Assembly: GCA_905221605.1 (NCBI GenBank)
Contig: CAJNDS010001112.1
Span: forward strand, 3,001,050-3,065,049
DNA from: Symbiodinium natans
Taxonomy: Eukaryota; Sar; Dinophyceae; Suessiales; Symbiodiniaceae
Direction: 5' to 3'
DNA length: 64,000 nt
Numbering within the stretch: position 1 is the first letter of the stretch; every line of letters starts with the position of its first letter. Of this stretch, positions 12,700-23,561 are shown in pieces. Both the position numbers and the translations under genes were made by a program. The notes beneath the pieces are model-generated. The model worked only from the letters and a program-made list of their open reading frames with translations, did not search any database and had not been told where the DNA came from.

Positions 12700-14700
12700 A
12701 TCACTTAGCTGCGGGCTGCAACAACACATGCCTTCGGGCCGACGACCTGGGAAGCAATCAAGGGTTCCGGAGCTCGTGCTTTCGAATGGCAGGCACACCG
12801 GCTGTGATGACAAAAAACAAGTTAGAATTGACTGGCCTTGGCCTTCTCGAAATCAAAATGCATGCCGCTCTCGAAAATCATCAAAGCCACGCCTGCCAGA
12901 AGTGGTATCACAGCGGTGAAAAGACGTCTTCGGCTTGCTCCTATCCTGGGCATGTCGTGCTTCTGCGATTCTAGCGATTCTACGCCTCTGTTCACCAGGA
13001 CCCGTCAAAGCGCCGACAAGTGCCGCATCAAAGCTGCCTGCATGACCAATCAATGTGAAGACGTCCGGGGTGAGCTGGCACTCGTGCGAAATCTCGGTGA
13101 CGGCACGGAGGAACTGATTCAAGTCTGGTCTTCAACGAACACATCTAAGAATGTCAAGGTCGCAGCATCAGCATCGCAGCTCTTCACGAGGCACTCCTGC
13201 GATTTGCCAGATTTGCTCTCTGCATCGGCCCCATGTTTTTTTTCTACAGAAGCACGAAAAGGCTCTCATTAAAGGCCAACATGACCAAGCAATCAAACAT
13301 GGGCACTATAATGCACGCCGCAGACCGGAACTGGTGACCGCAGCAAAGGCCACCTCATAGGAAGTGTAGCTGCCACCACCGGATAAACGCCGATGCCTTT
13401 TCAAGAGGTTCTGTTCTTCGGACATGCGAAATATTGCGAGCACTAGCATTGCTCAAAGACACTTCAACCTACCAAGGCACCCGGTCCCGTGCGAGACCTG
13501 CCCAGGGCCAAAGCAGTCGGCAAAATGCACTCAAACAAGCACTCCAACGGTGGGCAGTGGAAAGCATATATCTATATCTATATCTATATATATATATTTT
13601 TTTTTTCGCCCACCACCACGAGAATTTGAAAGGCTTGCCTGGTCAGTGCCATGATCGGCTGCTTCGTGCCCACCACTGCTGTGGTCGTCTGGGATATGAC
13701 CATCCGAGTGCTCGCCACTGGAGTGGTCCCCCGCTGCAGAGTGCTCGCCCGATGTGTGGTCATCTGCAGCAGAATGGTCCCCTGAAGCGTGATCACCATC
13801 AGAGTGCTCACCGCCACCCTCGGTGGCATGGTCCCCACCATGGGTCGCATTGGATGTGCCTGGCATCGTGCCATGCGAAGTGTCCTCGCCGTGTCCTGAC
13901 GTGAGCGCTCGGCACGCATTGCGAGGAGGCACAGAATACACACAAGATTCTTTCCGGGAAGGCCAGGACTTCATGACTTCTCAGGGGCTGCAGCAGATCC
14001 TGTTCAGTTGCTCTCGAAGCATCTGAGCTCGTGGCCGCTGCCATCACTGCCATGACCGACACTGCCATGATCATCATGGTGATAACTGCCAAGATGCAAA
14101 GCGAGAGGACACCGAATACACTGAATCATACATGTTCGCATTATTTAGCCAGAACTGTACTGGCGCACTCTGCTGGATCACACAGGTCCATGTTCTGGAT
14201 TCTTCCCAAGGCCTGCAACATACAGCCGTCAGTACGATTCAGCCATCCAGCTTGATACAACATGCTGTCCGTGAACCTGTCCCAGGGGCAAGTTGTTCGC
14301 AACCTGACACGACAAGCTCCGTAGAACAATTGCAGAACGTTCTCCGCTGGAAGCGGCCGGACCATGCCTTGTAAGTGACATCCTCGATGGTCCCACAATC
14401 AATGTGCCTGCCAGAATGTCTCGACCCCATAGCGAGAGCACTCTATAAGAAGATCAAAACCACAGGCCTAGCTTCTGAGCAAACTGTGTACTCTTTGGCG
14501 ACGAGCCCCAGGATACTGGCGAGGGCAAAGCCAGCACAGCATGTGTTTCAGCTTGCGAAAAAGCTATGCAGGTTGTGATTTAGTAAACGCACACTGCGCC
14601 GAACGATTCCAGCCGGGCCACTCAGGCCCGAAGACCACGCCGGTTGTGATCACCAGGACGATGTCAGAGACACCAAGCAACCTACACTGGATTTCGCTCG
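9655..14700 (-). CDS. Monovalent cation/H+ antiporter (CPA family), many exons
   Basis: Short minus-strand exons, in order, spell an antiporter. Near 14.67 kb: SDIVLVITTGVVFGPEWPG. At 13895-13639: a histidine-rich loop. At 12892-12838: GVALMIFESGMHFDFEKAKA. Near 12.53 kb: TILPLITGSLLTMVYGYG. At 12306-12245: SVGIALRLLGEAGVLQENFGQ. Near 11.54 kb: AIITAAFVDDILSLV, with the Asp-Asp pair typical of cation-binding helices in CPA2-like transporters. Near 11.30 kb: NPIIGIAVMLFAMVRAMVLE. Near 11.09 kb another helix. Near 10.48 kb: GCFIAGMSFACLTPAHHAHH. From 10246: IFFACTVAFSIPISKLL. Near 10.10 kb: GAIMGIGPCILTKVCCAPFMG. Near 9.97 kb: RWVIGWAMV. Near 9.84 kb: AEFAYLIAQMAAAANML. At 9720-9667: FSIVIWALLWATIFAP. 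It should exchange Na+ or K+ for H+ across a membrane. Exon edges are approximate, and both the first and last exons are uncertain. GC donors are common (CAG|GCCACA, CAG|GCAAGC). Confidence 0.8.
12657..12705. repeat. CAT/CAG trinucleotide repeat
   Basis: A run of CAT units followed by CAG units, inside an intron of the antiporter gene. Confidence 0.75.
13564..13607. repeat. TATATC / TA microsatellite with poly-T
   Basis: Repeated ATATCT units pass into TA repeats and then about ten T. It lies just downstream, in gene sense, of the histidine-rich antiporter exon and is presumably intronic. Confidence 0.8.
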
Positions 14701-17479
14701 TGTACCGGGAGTTCTCACGTTCTTACCTCAGTATTCCAACTAAGGACGATGCCTGGACACTTTCGACGCTGTCCACGAAGCTCCAAGGAAACCCGCGATG
14801 CAAAGCATCGCGATGTAAGAGCTTGCACCTGATCACAAATTTTGGAACCGTGCGTCATACCGTGTGTCCTGTCACCACGCTGCTTATCGCTTAAATTCAG
14901 GTGCCGGCCTCCCATGGTTGCGACAGATCAGGCGTGGCTAGAACCTTAGGTGAAGCGGGACGGGCAATGGTTCCAGCTCTTCTTTTGTAGTCTTGAGGTC
15001 GCCGCCACTGAAACTGTGTCCCAAAACCAAAACACACCCCTAGCAGCCACTCTGTCGAAGAGTACTGCGCCCTTTGAACCAAAACGAGCAACAGCGGGCA
15101 GATCACCATTGCAACCGGTTTGCCTCTGCTGTTGGCCAAGTTACTGAAATGCCAACTGGGTTGAAACTCAGCTTCTGCCACAAAAGGCAAACATCCTCAG
15201 CTTCTGCCACTGTTCCCTGAGCTGTTCGCCATGCCTGGTGCGTTGGAGCAAGCACGCACGTTACGAAACGAACGAGACACTTGCAGTTCCATGCTGCAGC
15301 AGCTAAGCCAATCGCAGGCTGAAGCTCACAAAGTCTTCAGAGTAAGTCGCTCTGGCTTCCTGAATCGCGGCCTGGCGTGTTGAATACTGCAACGAAGCTC
15401 CACACCGCTTGCATAACAACCTCGTCGTGCTCGGGATCGTCAAAGTACAGAAACATGTGCGCGAATCCGATGAGACGGAACCTAGGCCCGACAATGAGAT
15501 TAACTACATCGTTGCATCGTTGCATCGTTACATCGTTACATCGTTGCATCGTTGCATCCTTAGCCACGCACACGTTTGGAATAACTAAGTCTTCTGCCAC
15601 TCCAACCAATGAATGAGCTGATCCTGGGCGCTCGACATGATGCTCATACGACCGTGCAAATCGTGAACTGTTTCCGTATGACTTACGTAAACTTAAACTC
15701 GCAGCTTCGTTGCACAGCTCACGAAGAACACACATGTTGCCCTGCCTGCACATCCCGAAGTGTCGACACCACTGCCTCAGCACTTGGCCGGTGTCTTGGC
15801 ACATATTCACATGAACAACTGAATGTCGAGCAAGTAAAAACGCCCATGATGCAGATGGAAACGCAATCTCGGCGTGCGACGATTTTGACATCTGACGGCC
15901 CCAAAATCGGTCCCAACCTAGATGCCAAACAGCTTCCTCATTCTGCAGTCGAATTTGCACAACGAATGAGCAACGCACCTTCCTTGACCTCGCAACACGC
16001 AAGAACCACCATCCGGCTCGTCAAGCACTCCCATTGTCATGCACAAATCGTTCGCTTGCACGTGGTCTTTGAAGGGTTTCTTGATCACACAACTACCAAC
16101 AAAGTTGCTAAGCATCTGGTTGGCAGAACAAACACCATTTAACAACAAACCGTCTTGAGAATGGATTCATGGGTCCGAATACGGAGAACTTGACGGCAGT
16201 ATATATGTGCTTGTGCTGGTCTTGCAGCAACAACACTTCCCCAATCTTCAAACTTCAATCACAAGCCGCATGCTGCCGCATGCTTGACTCTTGTAGGTAA
16301 GCTTTTCGAGATTGGAAAAGTTGTGTTCCATTTGAAACGTTGACAGTCGAGCAACGTAGAAACTTCAAATTTCGGTTTTGCATCCTGGAGACGTAAAATC
16401 AATACATGATGCGACTTGAAAGCAGCTTTGTTGGACGAACACGAATTGCAAACTAAACAATTTTCTTGATGCATCGCTGCGTTTAACCCACAGAATTCCA
16501 AGTGACAGGCAGTTTGCCACGCATCTTGATCCCAAATGAACGTTGTCCTACCAAGAACAAAAACCTCGAAAGCGACCGCACTTCTCAACACAGCAAAAAC
16601 GCAGCGCAACCTGTTTTTACAGTGATGTAGGGGGGGGGTTATGCTCTGGATTGATTCCTTGTTTTGAAACCTGAAAGGAAGAAAAACATTGCTTGATACA
16701 CAATACGCAGCGTCTGCAGTGAAGTGACAGTGAAGGGGACAAGCCTTGTGTGTGAAAGCCGCTGTATCGAGGCTGCAGGTGAGAAGCACTAGGAATGTCT
16801 TCCCGCAAAATCAGACCATGTTGCAGCTTTGGCTTTAAAGACGACCATGTGAGCTATGCGAATCTTCAGGTCTCCGCCTGCCGATTTCATCCTTGGGCCA
16901 TGTTCAGACCCTCGTAATGGATTGTTCAAGAAATCCCGAACCTCCCTGCGTCCCGCATCTGTAGCTGTGTGCATCGTCTTGTTCCCAAGCTCGGGAAGGT
17001 TGGAACTGGCTGCCTGGAGACTTTGCAATTTGCGACACTCGGTCTACCATGCATTGTGCCACCTCGTACGATCAGAACTTTCACCCGGGAAATGTGGCGG
17101 ACAACAAGACAGCTTCGAGGCTTGCTGAGTCCCACGAAGACCGTGGATGCATCTCAGTAGCAGATCAGTCGCACGAAAAAGGAACGAACGAGGAACAGAA
17201 GGCCAATGTTTACGGGTTGGACCTGGTTTGCCAGTGAGGGCCATCGTCTCGTCCTACTCATTATCACAAACTGTGCAAGCAGCCATAGGAATTACGCCAA
17301 GGCCTTCAAAGCTCCGGGCTTTGGTTCCGGTTCAGATCTGACGCCCGACAGTTGCTCTGATCCTATCGGATTGCGATGAATGCAGCGGGCCTTAAGCCGC
17401 ACCGATTCTGCCAAACTGAAGCCCTCGCCTTTGCTAGCGCTGCTAGCAGAGGTCTAATGTGAGGCTTTTGCATGAAACA
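14701..17479. other. Uncharacterised region between antiporter and 612-aa gene
   Basis: A minus frame at 14897-15190 has one hydrophobic segment and could be the antiporter's 5' end. A minus frame running down to 15337 contains coding-like text (FRLIGFAHMFLYFDDPEHDE) preceded by a CCTAG|G acceptor-like site; I do not recognise it. From 16.2 to 17.4 kb nothing supportable was found. Confidence 0.3.
15507..15558. repeat. 8-bp tandem repeat CATCGTTR, six units
   Basis: Six consecutive copies of CATCGTTG or CATCGTTA, followed by a partial copy. Confidence 0.9.
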
Positions 17480-19318
17480 TTAGATGCTGAAGTCGTCTTC
17501 TGCATGCAGAGCTCGGTAGGTGCCATCTACATGAGTGCTTGCGAAGGCTGGACCATTGCCGAAGAGGCATCGCAGCTGCAGGAGGAGAAGAATTACCAGC
17601 AGAGCAAAGACGGGCACCAAGCCCACCAATCCTTGCTGGAAGATGTTGTACACAAGTCCATCCACCACTCCAGCGCAGAAATAACCATAGGTAAAGGTCA
17701 AGACGGCGCTGAGAATTGCCAAGACTAGTTGCAACTTCTGTGATTGGACGGTGAAGGCCTGCTTTAGCATGCGAAGAAGAATCGGATAGAAGATGGGAAG
17801 CACCAAAAAAATAACAACAAGCCAGCTTAGCATCTCCGACCGGAAGCCAGTCTCCAGGGAGGGGAAATTGTATCGGGCCCTGCAATCAGCACCGCATTGG
17901 AGAAGATCCACGGGGGAATACAAGATCAGGGGCAAAGCAGCGACCAAGCAAATGCGGTAAGGCACGTGCAGCTGGTTTCCGACACTCTCCATCACCACAC
18001 GGCGAAGGGGACCACGAATGTAGCTGTTGAAAGCGTCCAATGCTTTCTGATCAATTTCAGTGCTGGTCACACTGTTGCGTGGGATCCCTGCTGTCGCGGA
18101 ACCAGCCAGGTATGCGGTGGATGGCACCCCGGGTGCAACAATACCATCGGTACCCAGTGCAGTGGATGCGTTCGATTCTGTCTGCACGTGTTCGTAAGAT
18201 CCAGGAGAGGATGGCGCCTGAACCACAGCTTCTTCTTCCTGTCGCGACTGGAAGAGTGTCTGGACCTGCTGTTCCACAAGGAGCCGGTCAGCCTCTATGG
18301 TGCATTCTGCCGCCCGGCAGTCGAATGAAGCCATCTGCCGCAGCATCAACTCGTGGCTTTGCAGCTTGGCTCGGCAGGCGATAGTCCAAGGAATCGACGC
18401 CAGAATGCCCAAAGTCGTACCAAGCAGCACACTCCAAACCGTGTCTGACACAAGAAAGCCCCAAGACGAATCAAGGAAGCTCTGTGGCAACACCATGGTA
18501 CAGGAGTACGTGACGGAGATGAGAACTTCTTGAGGCCCACGATAATTAAGCATGCTCCAGAGCGCAGCCACCAAAGAGTTCACCAGAAGTGCAGACAGAA
18601 GCCATGGGGCCATCCAAAGCGGTAAGAACCGTACTTCTTGATCCCCACCGTACTTTGCAAAGGTAGCCAATTCTAGCTGGCACCAAAGACGCCGGAAATA
18701 TTCGTCATCCCACAGCACCAGCATGGAGGAGGACCGTGCGACGAAGACGGGGAGCGCTTGGATCTGACGATGCTTGAAGTCGTGGTCTGTCTGGTGAATG
18801 CATGCCCGGTCCAGCCACATCGATGTGGGCTGCAAGCGGTGCACAGCATGCTGGCCGAAAAAAAAGACCACGAGAAAAACCACGATGGGAAAGTGGACCA
18901 AGATGGGCAGCAAGAGGTGGTTGCCCCCAAGGTTTGTCGCACCATGTGCGTACGCGATCATGCCCGCGGTAGCCAGAAGCCAGGCGGTCAGGGAGCACAG
19001 AACAGCTGCTGTCAAGTTGAAGTAGAAGCACAGCGCCAGAAACTTCGCCCAGCGTCCCGAGCTCCAGCAATGGCTCACAAAAACGTCCACATGCGCGTCG
19101 GCACACGAAGAGGATTCGAAGATGAAGGATCCTGCTTGAAGCACCTCCTGCTTAGTCGGAATCTTTGCAGAAGGAAAGCCGCCTGCTCCGAGGAGACCCG
19201 GCAAGCCTTGCACGAAGATGGCTCCCCGCCCGGCGAGGATCGCCGGCATGCTGGTGGCACGGAACAGCCCCTCCGCAGACACCTCATCGAATGACTCTGG
19301 TCGGCGCAGTCGGTTCAT
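17480..19318 (-). CDS. Multi-pass membrane protein with split TIR-like motifs
   Basis: An uninterrupted 612-codon frame from ATG 19318. Residues 77-86 (VDVFVSHCWS) resemble the first strand of a TIR-type domain. Residues 165-178 (TSMWLDRACIHQTD) and 198-220 (ending DDEYFRRLWCQLELATF) resemble its later part, including the WCxxE signature. Two hydrophobic helices (about 95-123 and 133-155) sit between the two halves. More helices follow at about 231-257, 264-282 and 292-315, then a soluble segment of about 120 residues rich in Ser, Glu and Ala, then about four further helices between 450 and 595. I know this layout from dinoflagellate gene families, where it is abundant, but no biochemical function is established to my knowledge. 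Being intronless among intron-rich neighbours, it may descend from a retroposed mRNA copy. A TIR-like NADase or signalling role is only inference. Confidence 0.8.
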   Translation of the reverse strand: MNRLRRPESFDEVSAEGLFRATSMPAILAGRGAIFVQGLPGLLGAGGFPSAKIPTKQEVLQAGSFIFESSSCADAHVDVFVSHCWSSGRWAKFLALCFYFNLTAAVLCSLTAWLLATAGMIAYAHGATNLGGNHLLLPILVHFPIVVFLVVFFFGQHAVHRLQPTSMWLDRACIHQTDHDFKHRQIQALPVFVARSSSMLVLWDDEYFRRLWCQLELATFAKYGGDQEVRFLPLWMAPWLLSALLVNSLVAALWSMLNYRGPQEVLISVTYSCTMVLPQSFLDSSWGFLVSDTVWSVLLGTTLGILASIPWTIACRAKLQSHELMLRQMASFDCRAAECTIEADRLLVEQQVQTLFQSRQEEEAVVQAPSSPGSYEHVQTESNASTALGTDGIVAPGVPSTAYLAGSATAGIPRNSVTSTEIDQKALDAFNSYIRGPLRRVVMESVGNQLHVPYRICLVAALPLILYSPVDLLQCGADCRARYNFPSLETGFRSEMLSWLVVIFLVLPIFYPILLRMLKQAFTVQSQKLQLVLAILSAVLTFTYGYFCAGVVDGLVYNIFQQGLVGLVPVFALLVILLLLQLRCLFGNGPAFASTHVDGTYRALHAEDDFSI

Positions 19319-19756
19319 GATCTCGTTATGGCAAATAGCAAGGAAAGCTTAGTGAGGACAGAGTAAAGCAAGCCTCCAGCTGCAAAGAAAATGCGATGTC
19401 TCGTAGTTAATGAGTCTATCAGAGGCTGGTTCTGTCAATGAGCCGGAGCTACCTTCAGGACGGGCAGGCATCTCAGGGTCGCAACCTGCGTGGCGTCGCT
19501 CGCTACACGGAGCAAAACCCAAAACCATGCGAACCTCAACACCACAGCACCGTGATTGCTCCACTTTGGGCTGGGGCCTGGGATTACGAGCTCAAGTTTT
19601 GCGCGTGACCGCTATGCCAGTTGCATTTGCCTGTGCAGTCGCCTGAAAATGTTTATTGCTCACACCAGGACGTGGGTAATTACTCAGCTGGCTCATACAC
19701 GCACGTCCCCAGCACCCGTTGCTTTGATTGCCTTGTGTAGTGTCTCAGCGCACCAT

Positions 19757-19828
19757 CTCTCTTTGCTTTGCTTTGTTTTGCTTTGCTTTGCGGCTTTGCT
19801 CATCTCTCTCTCTCTCTCTGTCTCTCTC
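19757..19828. repeat. CTTTG and CT microsatellite
   Basis: Tandem TTTGC units followed by a CT run with one interruption. Confidence 0.85.
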
Positions 19829-19998
19829 GCGTGCTGTACCAACACCCACAACACGAACAAACAAGTGAATTCTCAGGAAAGTTGCCGAACTGGGGAAATC
19901 GCTGTCGAGGATGGGTCTCCCCACCCTGCCCATGCTGAACTAGATAAGTCCCGGAACTTAAGATCCATTTGGAAGTCATGCTGGACTTAGAAGTCTTA

Positions 19999-20200
19999 TC
20001 GATTTACAAAACTGCATCGTAAAACTTGCGCAAACGTATGGCAAATAGTAAACTCATCAATCCACATCGGGAATATATCAACCCACTCAACACAAGTGAA
20101 TCAGAAAGCACTCGGGCTCTGTCTTGCCGCATAGGAACAAGGGGCAATCATTCGCAAAAGCGTGCATCCACAAACTGACGGCATGTGGTCAACACCTCTT
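19999..20200. repeat. Direct repeat, copy 1
   Basis: About 150 bases resemble 20525-20695. Shared blocks include ACAAAACTGCATYGTAAAA, ATCAATCCACATCG, AATCAGAAAGCACT and CACAAACTGACGGCATGTG. Copy 1 carries extra sequence between the GGGCTCTG block and the final CACAAACTG block. Confidence 0.75.
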
Positions 20201-20250
20201 CAACGCAGACAGCAAGCGTCACCACAACGGACCCGCCATACCCAAACCGC

Positions 20251-20270
20251 TGGGTGGGTGGGTGGGTGGA
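20251..20270. repeat. GGGT microsatellite
   Basis: Five consecutive TGGG/GGGT units lie between the two copies of the larger direct repeat. Confidence 0.85.
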
Positions 20271-20524
20271 AAAGCAGGTTCGGGCCATAATAACGGCACA
20301 AACATTCTCCCTGTGCATCGAGTACGCGCCATGTAAAACCACACGCGGAACCAAGCAGTCACTTCCAAGATTAAAAACACCCTCAACACATGGCTTATTT
20401 TGGAACACTCCGTGTAAAACTCCCCCACCTGTTCAAGTTAAAACATAAAATCACTTTGCAGTTTTGCGTCGCTGTTGCAGCAACTATGCATTAAAAGACA
20501 ACATTATCACGTTCCGTGAAATAG

Positions 20525-20695
20525 TCGTCTACCAATTTGCAAAACTGCATTGTAAAAACTTGAGCAAACAATGGCAAAAAGTCAACTTATCAATCCACAT
20601 CGAAATATATTCACCACTCAAAACACAAGAATCAGAAAGCACTTGGGCTCTGTTTTGTGCACAAACTGACGGCATGTGCTCAAACCTTCTTTCGC
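20525..20695. repeat. Direct repeat, copy 2
   Basis: Second, diverged copy of the sequence at 19999-20200, in the same orientation about 510 bases downstream. Several substitutions and small indels separate the copies, so the duplication is not recent. Confidence 0.75.
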
Positions 20696-22363
20696 CGATG
20701 TTTAAAAAAAGGTGAAGCTGGTGGCGTGGAGCTCTGCAATGATCTTACGTGCAGGCAAACATACGTGCCCGCATACCTGACGATGAACCTTGAAGGTGAC
20801 TTGGATCTCCAAGCAGTCATCGAACACGTAGAGGGGAAGCACAATGTGACTGCTCTTCTGCAAACGCGGAAATTCTCTTAATCAGCCCAAACCAAAATTT
20901 CGGAAGAGGCAAAAGCTATCAAAACCCGGAACGAAACCGCAATCATTCAGCTTCTCCATAGAGTGACAATGTCTGTCTTCAATGACAGACGTTGGTTGTT
21001 CAGATGCCGCGGCGCTGCATTATAGCGGCTGTGCAGGTGCCAGGCGGAGAGTCAAACCCCGAAGCAAACCTATGAGCTTTCCAGTCCATACGGAAGAATT
21101 TTGAAAGATCAAATATTTGCGGATCTTTTTCTTGTTTGTCGCATGATGTTGCTTTAAGAGCTTGTCTTTGATTTCCCTTCTTTTACGCCAAAGTTGAAAA
21201 CGTGCATTGTCTTCTCAGTCGCCGGGCTGTGCGCAGAGAGCTGCAAGTTTTTTCGCACTTCTAGTCCGTCTCTGCAGAAACAAACAACGACAGCAGTGTA
21301 AGGATAGGACAGCTGCTTTTATGCCTTCTCGAAAGACCAATAAGTTTGGGCTTGTCCTTAGGATCCCATGTTTGTTGCTCAACTCTGGCTCTCAAACCTG
21401 TCCTTAGCTTGCCTGTAACGCATGCACTGCTTGTAATAAGGCAGTTTAGCCTGACGAACAAGCTTATCTTTTGGTTTTTGCTGTCGGCATGCGTTGCAGA
21501 AAACAAGATTGCCAGGAAAAATCAAGATCCAGCCACCTGGATCCCGTTATCTCCAGCCCTACGAAGAGCGGAATTAGTGTCAAGCCGCAGCAACTCTACT
21601 CGCTCTTCCAATGCGAGCACACGACCCGCGTCGACACACGCACCTGCAGGTCTTCTTGCTGAGACGCACAAAGCTGCTGGGCTGGGAATGATCTGTTGCA
21701 ATGGAAAGCAAATTAGCACTCCGGCGTTCGAGATTCTGGATGCGAAGCAGCAAAGCGTCCACACCCAAAATAAGCTGATGATCAGCTGATTCACTTCTGT
21801 TCGAAGCTTGTGATTGGAACTGACAAAATGCAGCTCTTCCAAAAACAAGCACATAAAGTGGAAACACATCACGTCAATGGAAAAATCCCACTGCTTGAAG
21901 GCGCTTGACACAGACTTACAACTCTCCAAGGCTGCACGGCCTCTGGAATGGAGGCCGCAAGCGTCCACGGGGCTAACTTGCACGAAGTCCCAATGGACTC
22001 TTAAGACTTGCCCAGATCTTTGAGTCTGACATTGGAGGTTGAAGAAACTTGGACATAGAGCTTTTGACACAAGTGCTACACCACCATCTTCGTGTTCCCA
22101 CTGTTAGGGCGCTGGGCTGAAAAGGAACCAGACAAAAGTGAGGTCTTTAGCCAACTTGTTTTGGTTCAACGTACAAAGAAGCTTTAAAGGCGATTCGTAG
22201 TGTTGGAAGAAGCATACTGCGACTGGAATTGCCTGGAGGGTTCAAATCAGCTAAGTTCTTGGGTGGTCATGTGTCCTTTCTCTTTTGTCCTGATCTTCAG
22301 ATGTGCGAACACTGGCCGGGTAGAACAATCTTGCTGGTGTGGTGTCTACTGCCGTTCAAGTGA

Positions 22364-23363
22364 CGCAAACTTGCGGAGGAGGTGAAACTTTGTTGTCCAA
22401 AAAAGTGGCCAAAGAAATTGGGTCAATGCAGGGCATGGCAAGACAAGGCCACGTCTACGACGATGGAAGGCCTTGCTTGCAGTGAGCAAGCCGTTGCAGT
22501 GTTTCCAAAGACAAGCAAGAAGCTCACAGGTGCATTTGTCACATGCGTAAAGAGCGGTCTTGAGAGTGTCAAGGTCTTGGATTTGCCTGTGGCACCTTGG
22601 AAGCAATGTTTGTGCTTAAGGCAACAACAGGTGCATAAGAAGGTGCCACTTACCGTTGTTGAGGTGGTCTTTCTTAAGACGTTGGCCATCATCACAGGTT
22701 TTGTCTGTTTCGCTCTTTACTGTCGCTTGAGATGGTCTGACGCAATGCACTTAGAGCAGAAGCCAGTCCTGGATGCGCTGAGGGAAAGGAGGTTTGTTAA
22801 GACGAGCCTTTACAGCCATAAAACCGTAGCTGCAATGAAGTTTCGATTGTTGCCGGTTGTAGCCGTGCTACCAGGCATGTCCAAGCTTGATTGGGCGGGC
22901 AACTGGTTGCGCAAGCAAAGAGACCATAATCTGGTGGCAAGCAGGAATTGCACGTTGCAGCCTGCGTCCGTACGAGTGCATCATTTATGCCATGTTTTCC
23001 TCTGACGCAAGTCGAACGGTGACGAGGTTCCCACGAGCGACCGAGGGTGATGGGGATGCCAGTGACTTGGAAGATGAGTCGGAGCCCGATGCACAAGGTG
23101 CAGAAGCTGATTCCGAGGATGAGCAGATGATGGCGGAAGTAGCTGTGCATCAGGTCGCAAAGGCTGCGCCTATGGCCATGCCGGAGTGCATAGCCTTTAG
23201 GCACTGGATGAGTGGAGTTGTGCACTTGAGCCCTGTTGTGACTTCAGATGACGATGGGGAGGCATGCGTGTTCAAGTGTGGGAGGACGGCCAATTCTAAC
23301 TACGAGCAGCTCAAGTTTGTGCCTTCGTGCAACACCAGACAGTGTTCCGTGTGCTGGATGTGA
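22364..23363 (+). pseudogene. DIRS-like tyrosine recombinase tail, frameshifted
   Basis: Frame 2 (22364-23005) contains text typical of dinoflagellate tyrosine recombinases: KVPLTVVEVVFLKTLA, then CFALYCRLRWSDAM with the first catalytic arginine, then a SHKT segment that could carry the catalytic lysine, and a KLDWAGNWLRKQRD helix. The distal HxxR and tyrosine motifs expected next are missing, so the recombinase is dead. A frameshift leads into frame 0 (22887-23363). That frame carries the acidic spacer and the terminal HLSPVVT...FKCGR...C-x2-C segment often found at the end of such proteins. The 5' part of the element is absent upstream. This is the 3' end of one copy. Confidence 0.65.
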
Positions 23364-23561
23364 AAGAATGTGCGTGTAGGCCGTGTAGGGATCTGTGATG
23401 TGCGAGTAGGATCTGTGATGTATGTAGTCGCATGTCGTTGGGAGTTTGAGAGAACTGCGTGTTGCTTTCTGGCTAAACGATTCACAGGAGGCATGCCCTG
23501 TTTGTGCAGCTTGGGAAGGCCCAAGCTCTCGTGAGGCAAAGGCCCGCGACTGAAAGCTAGC
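23364..23561 (+). other. Junction between recombinase tail and Gag head
   Basis: Non-coding. Contains two copies of GGATCTGTGATGT (23389 and 23409) and a hairpin GCTTGGG-AAG-GCCCAAGC near 23509-23527. It may hold element termini or the fused ends of a circular intermediate. Confidence 0.4.

Larger units (their letters stand above)
19319..22360. other. Strand-switch zone, repeats, no recognised gene
   Basis: Holds a microsatellite, a long direct repeat and short frames on both strands. A minus frame at 21580-21867 has some coding-like text (LILGVDALLLRIQNLERR) without a recognisable domain. Recognised genes to the left are on minus and those to the right are on plus, so this interval is part of a divergent switch. 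Confidence 0.4.

Noticed and set aside
17459-19294. Plus-strand frames of 140-180 codons opposite the 612-residue gene
   Set aside because: Antisense shadows without domains; the minus-strand frame has clear membrane helices and motifs.
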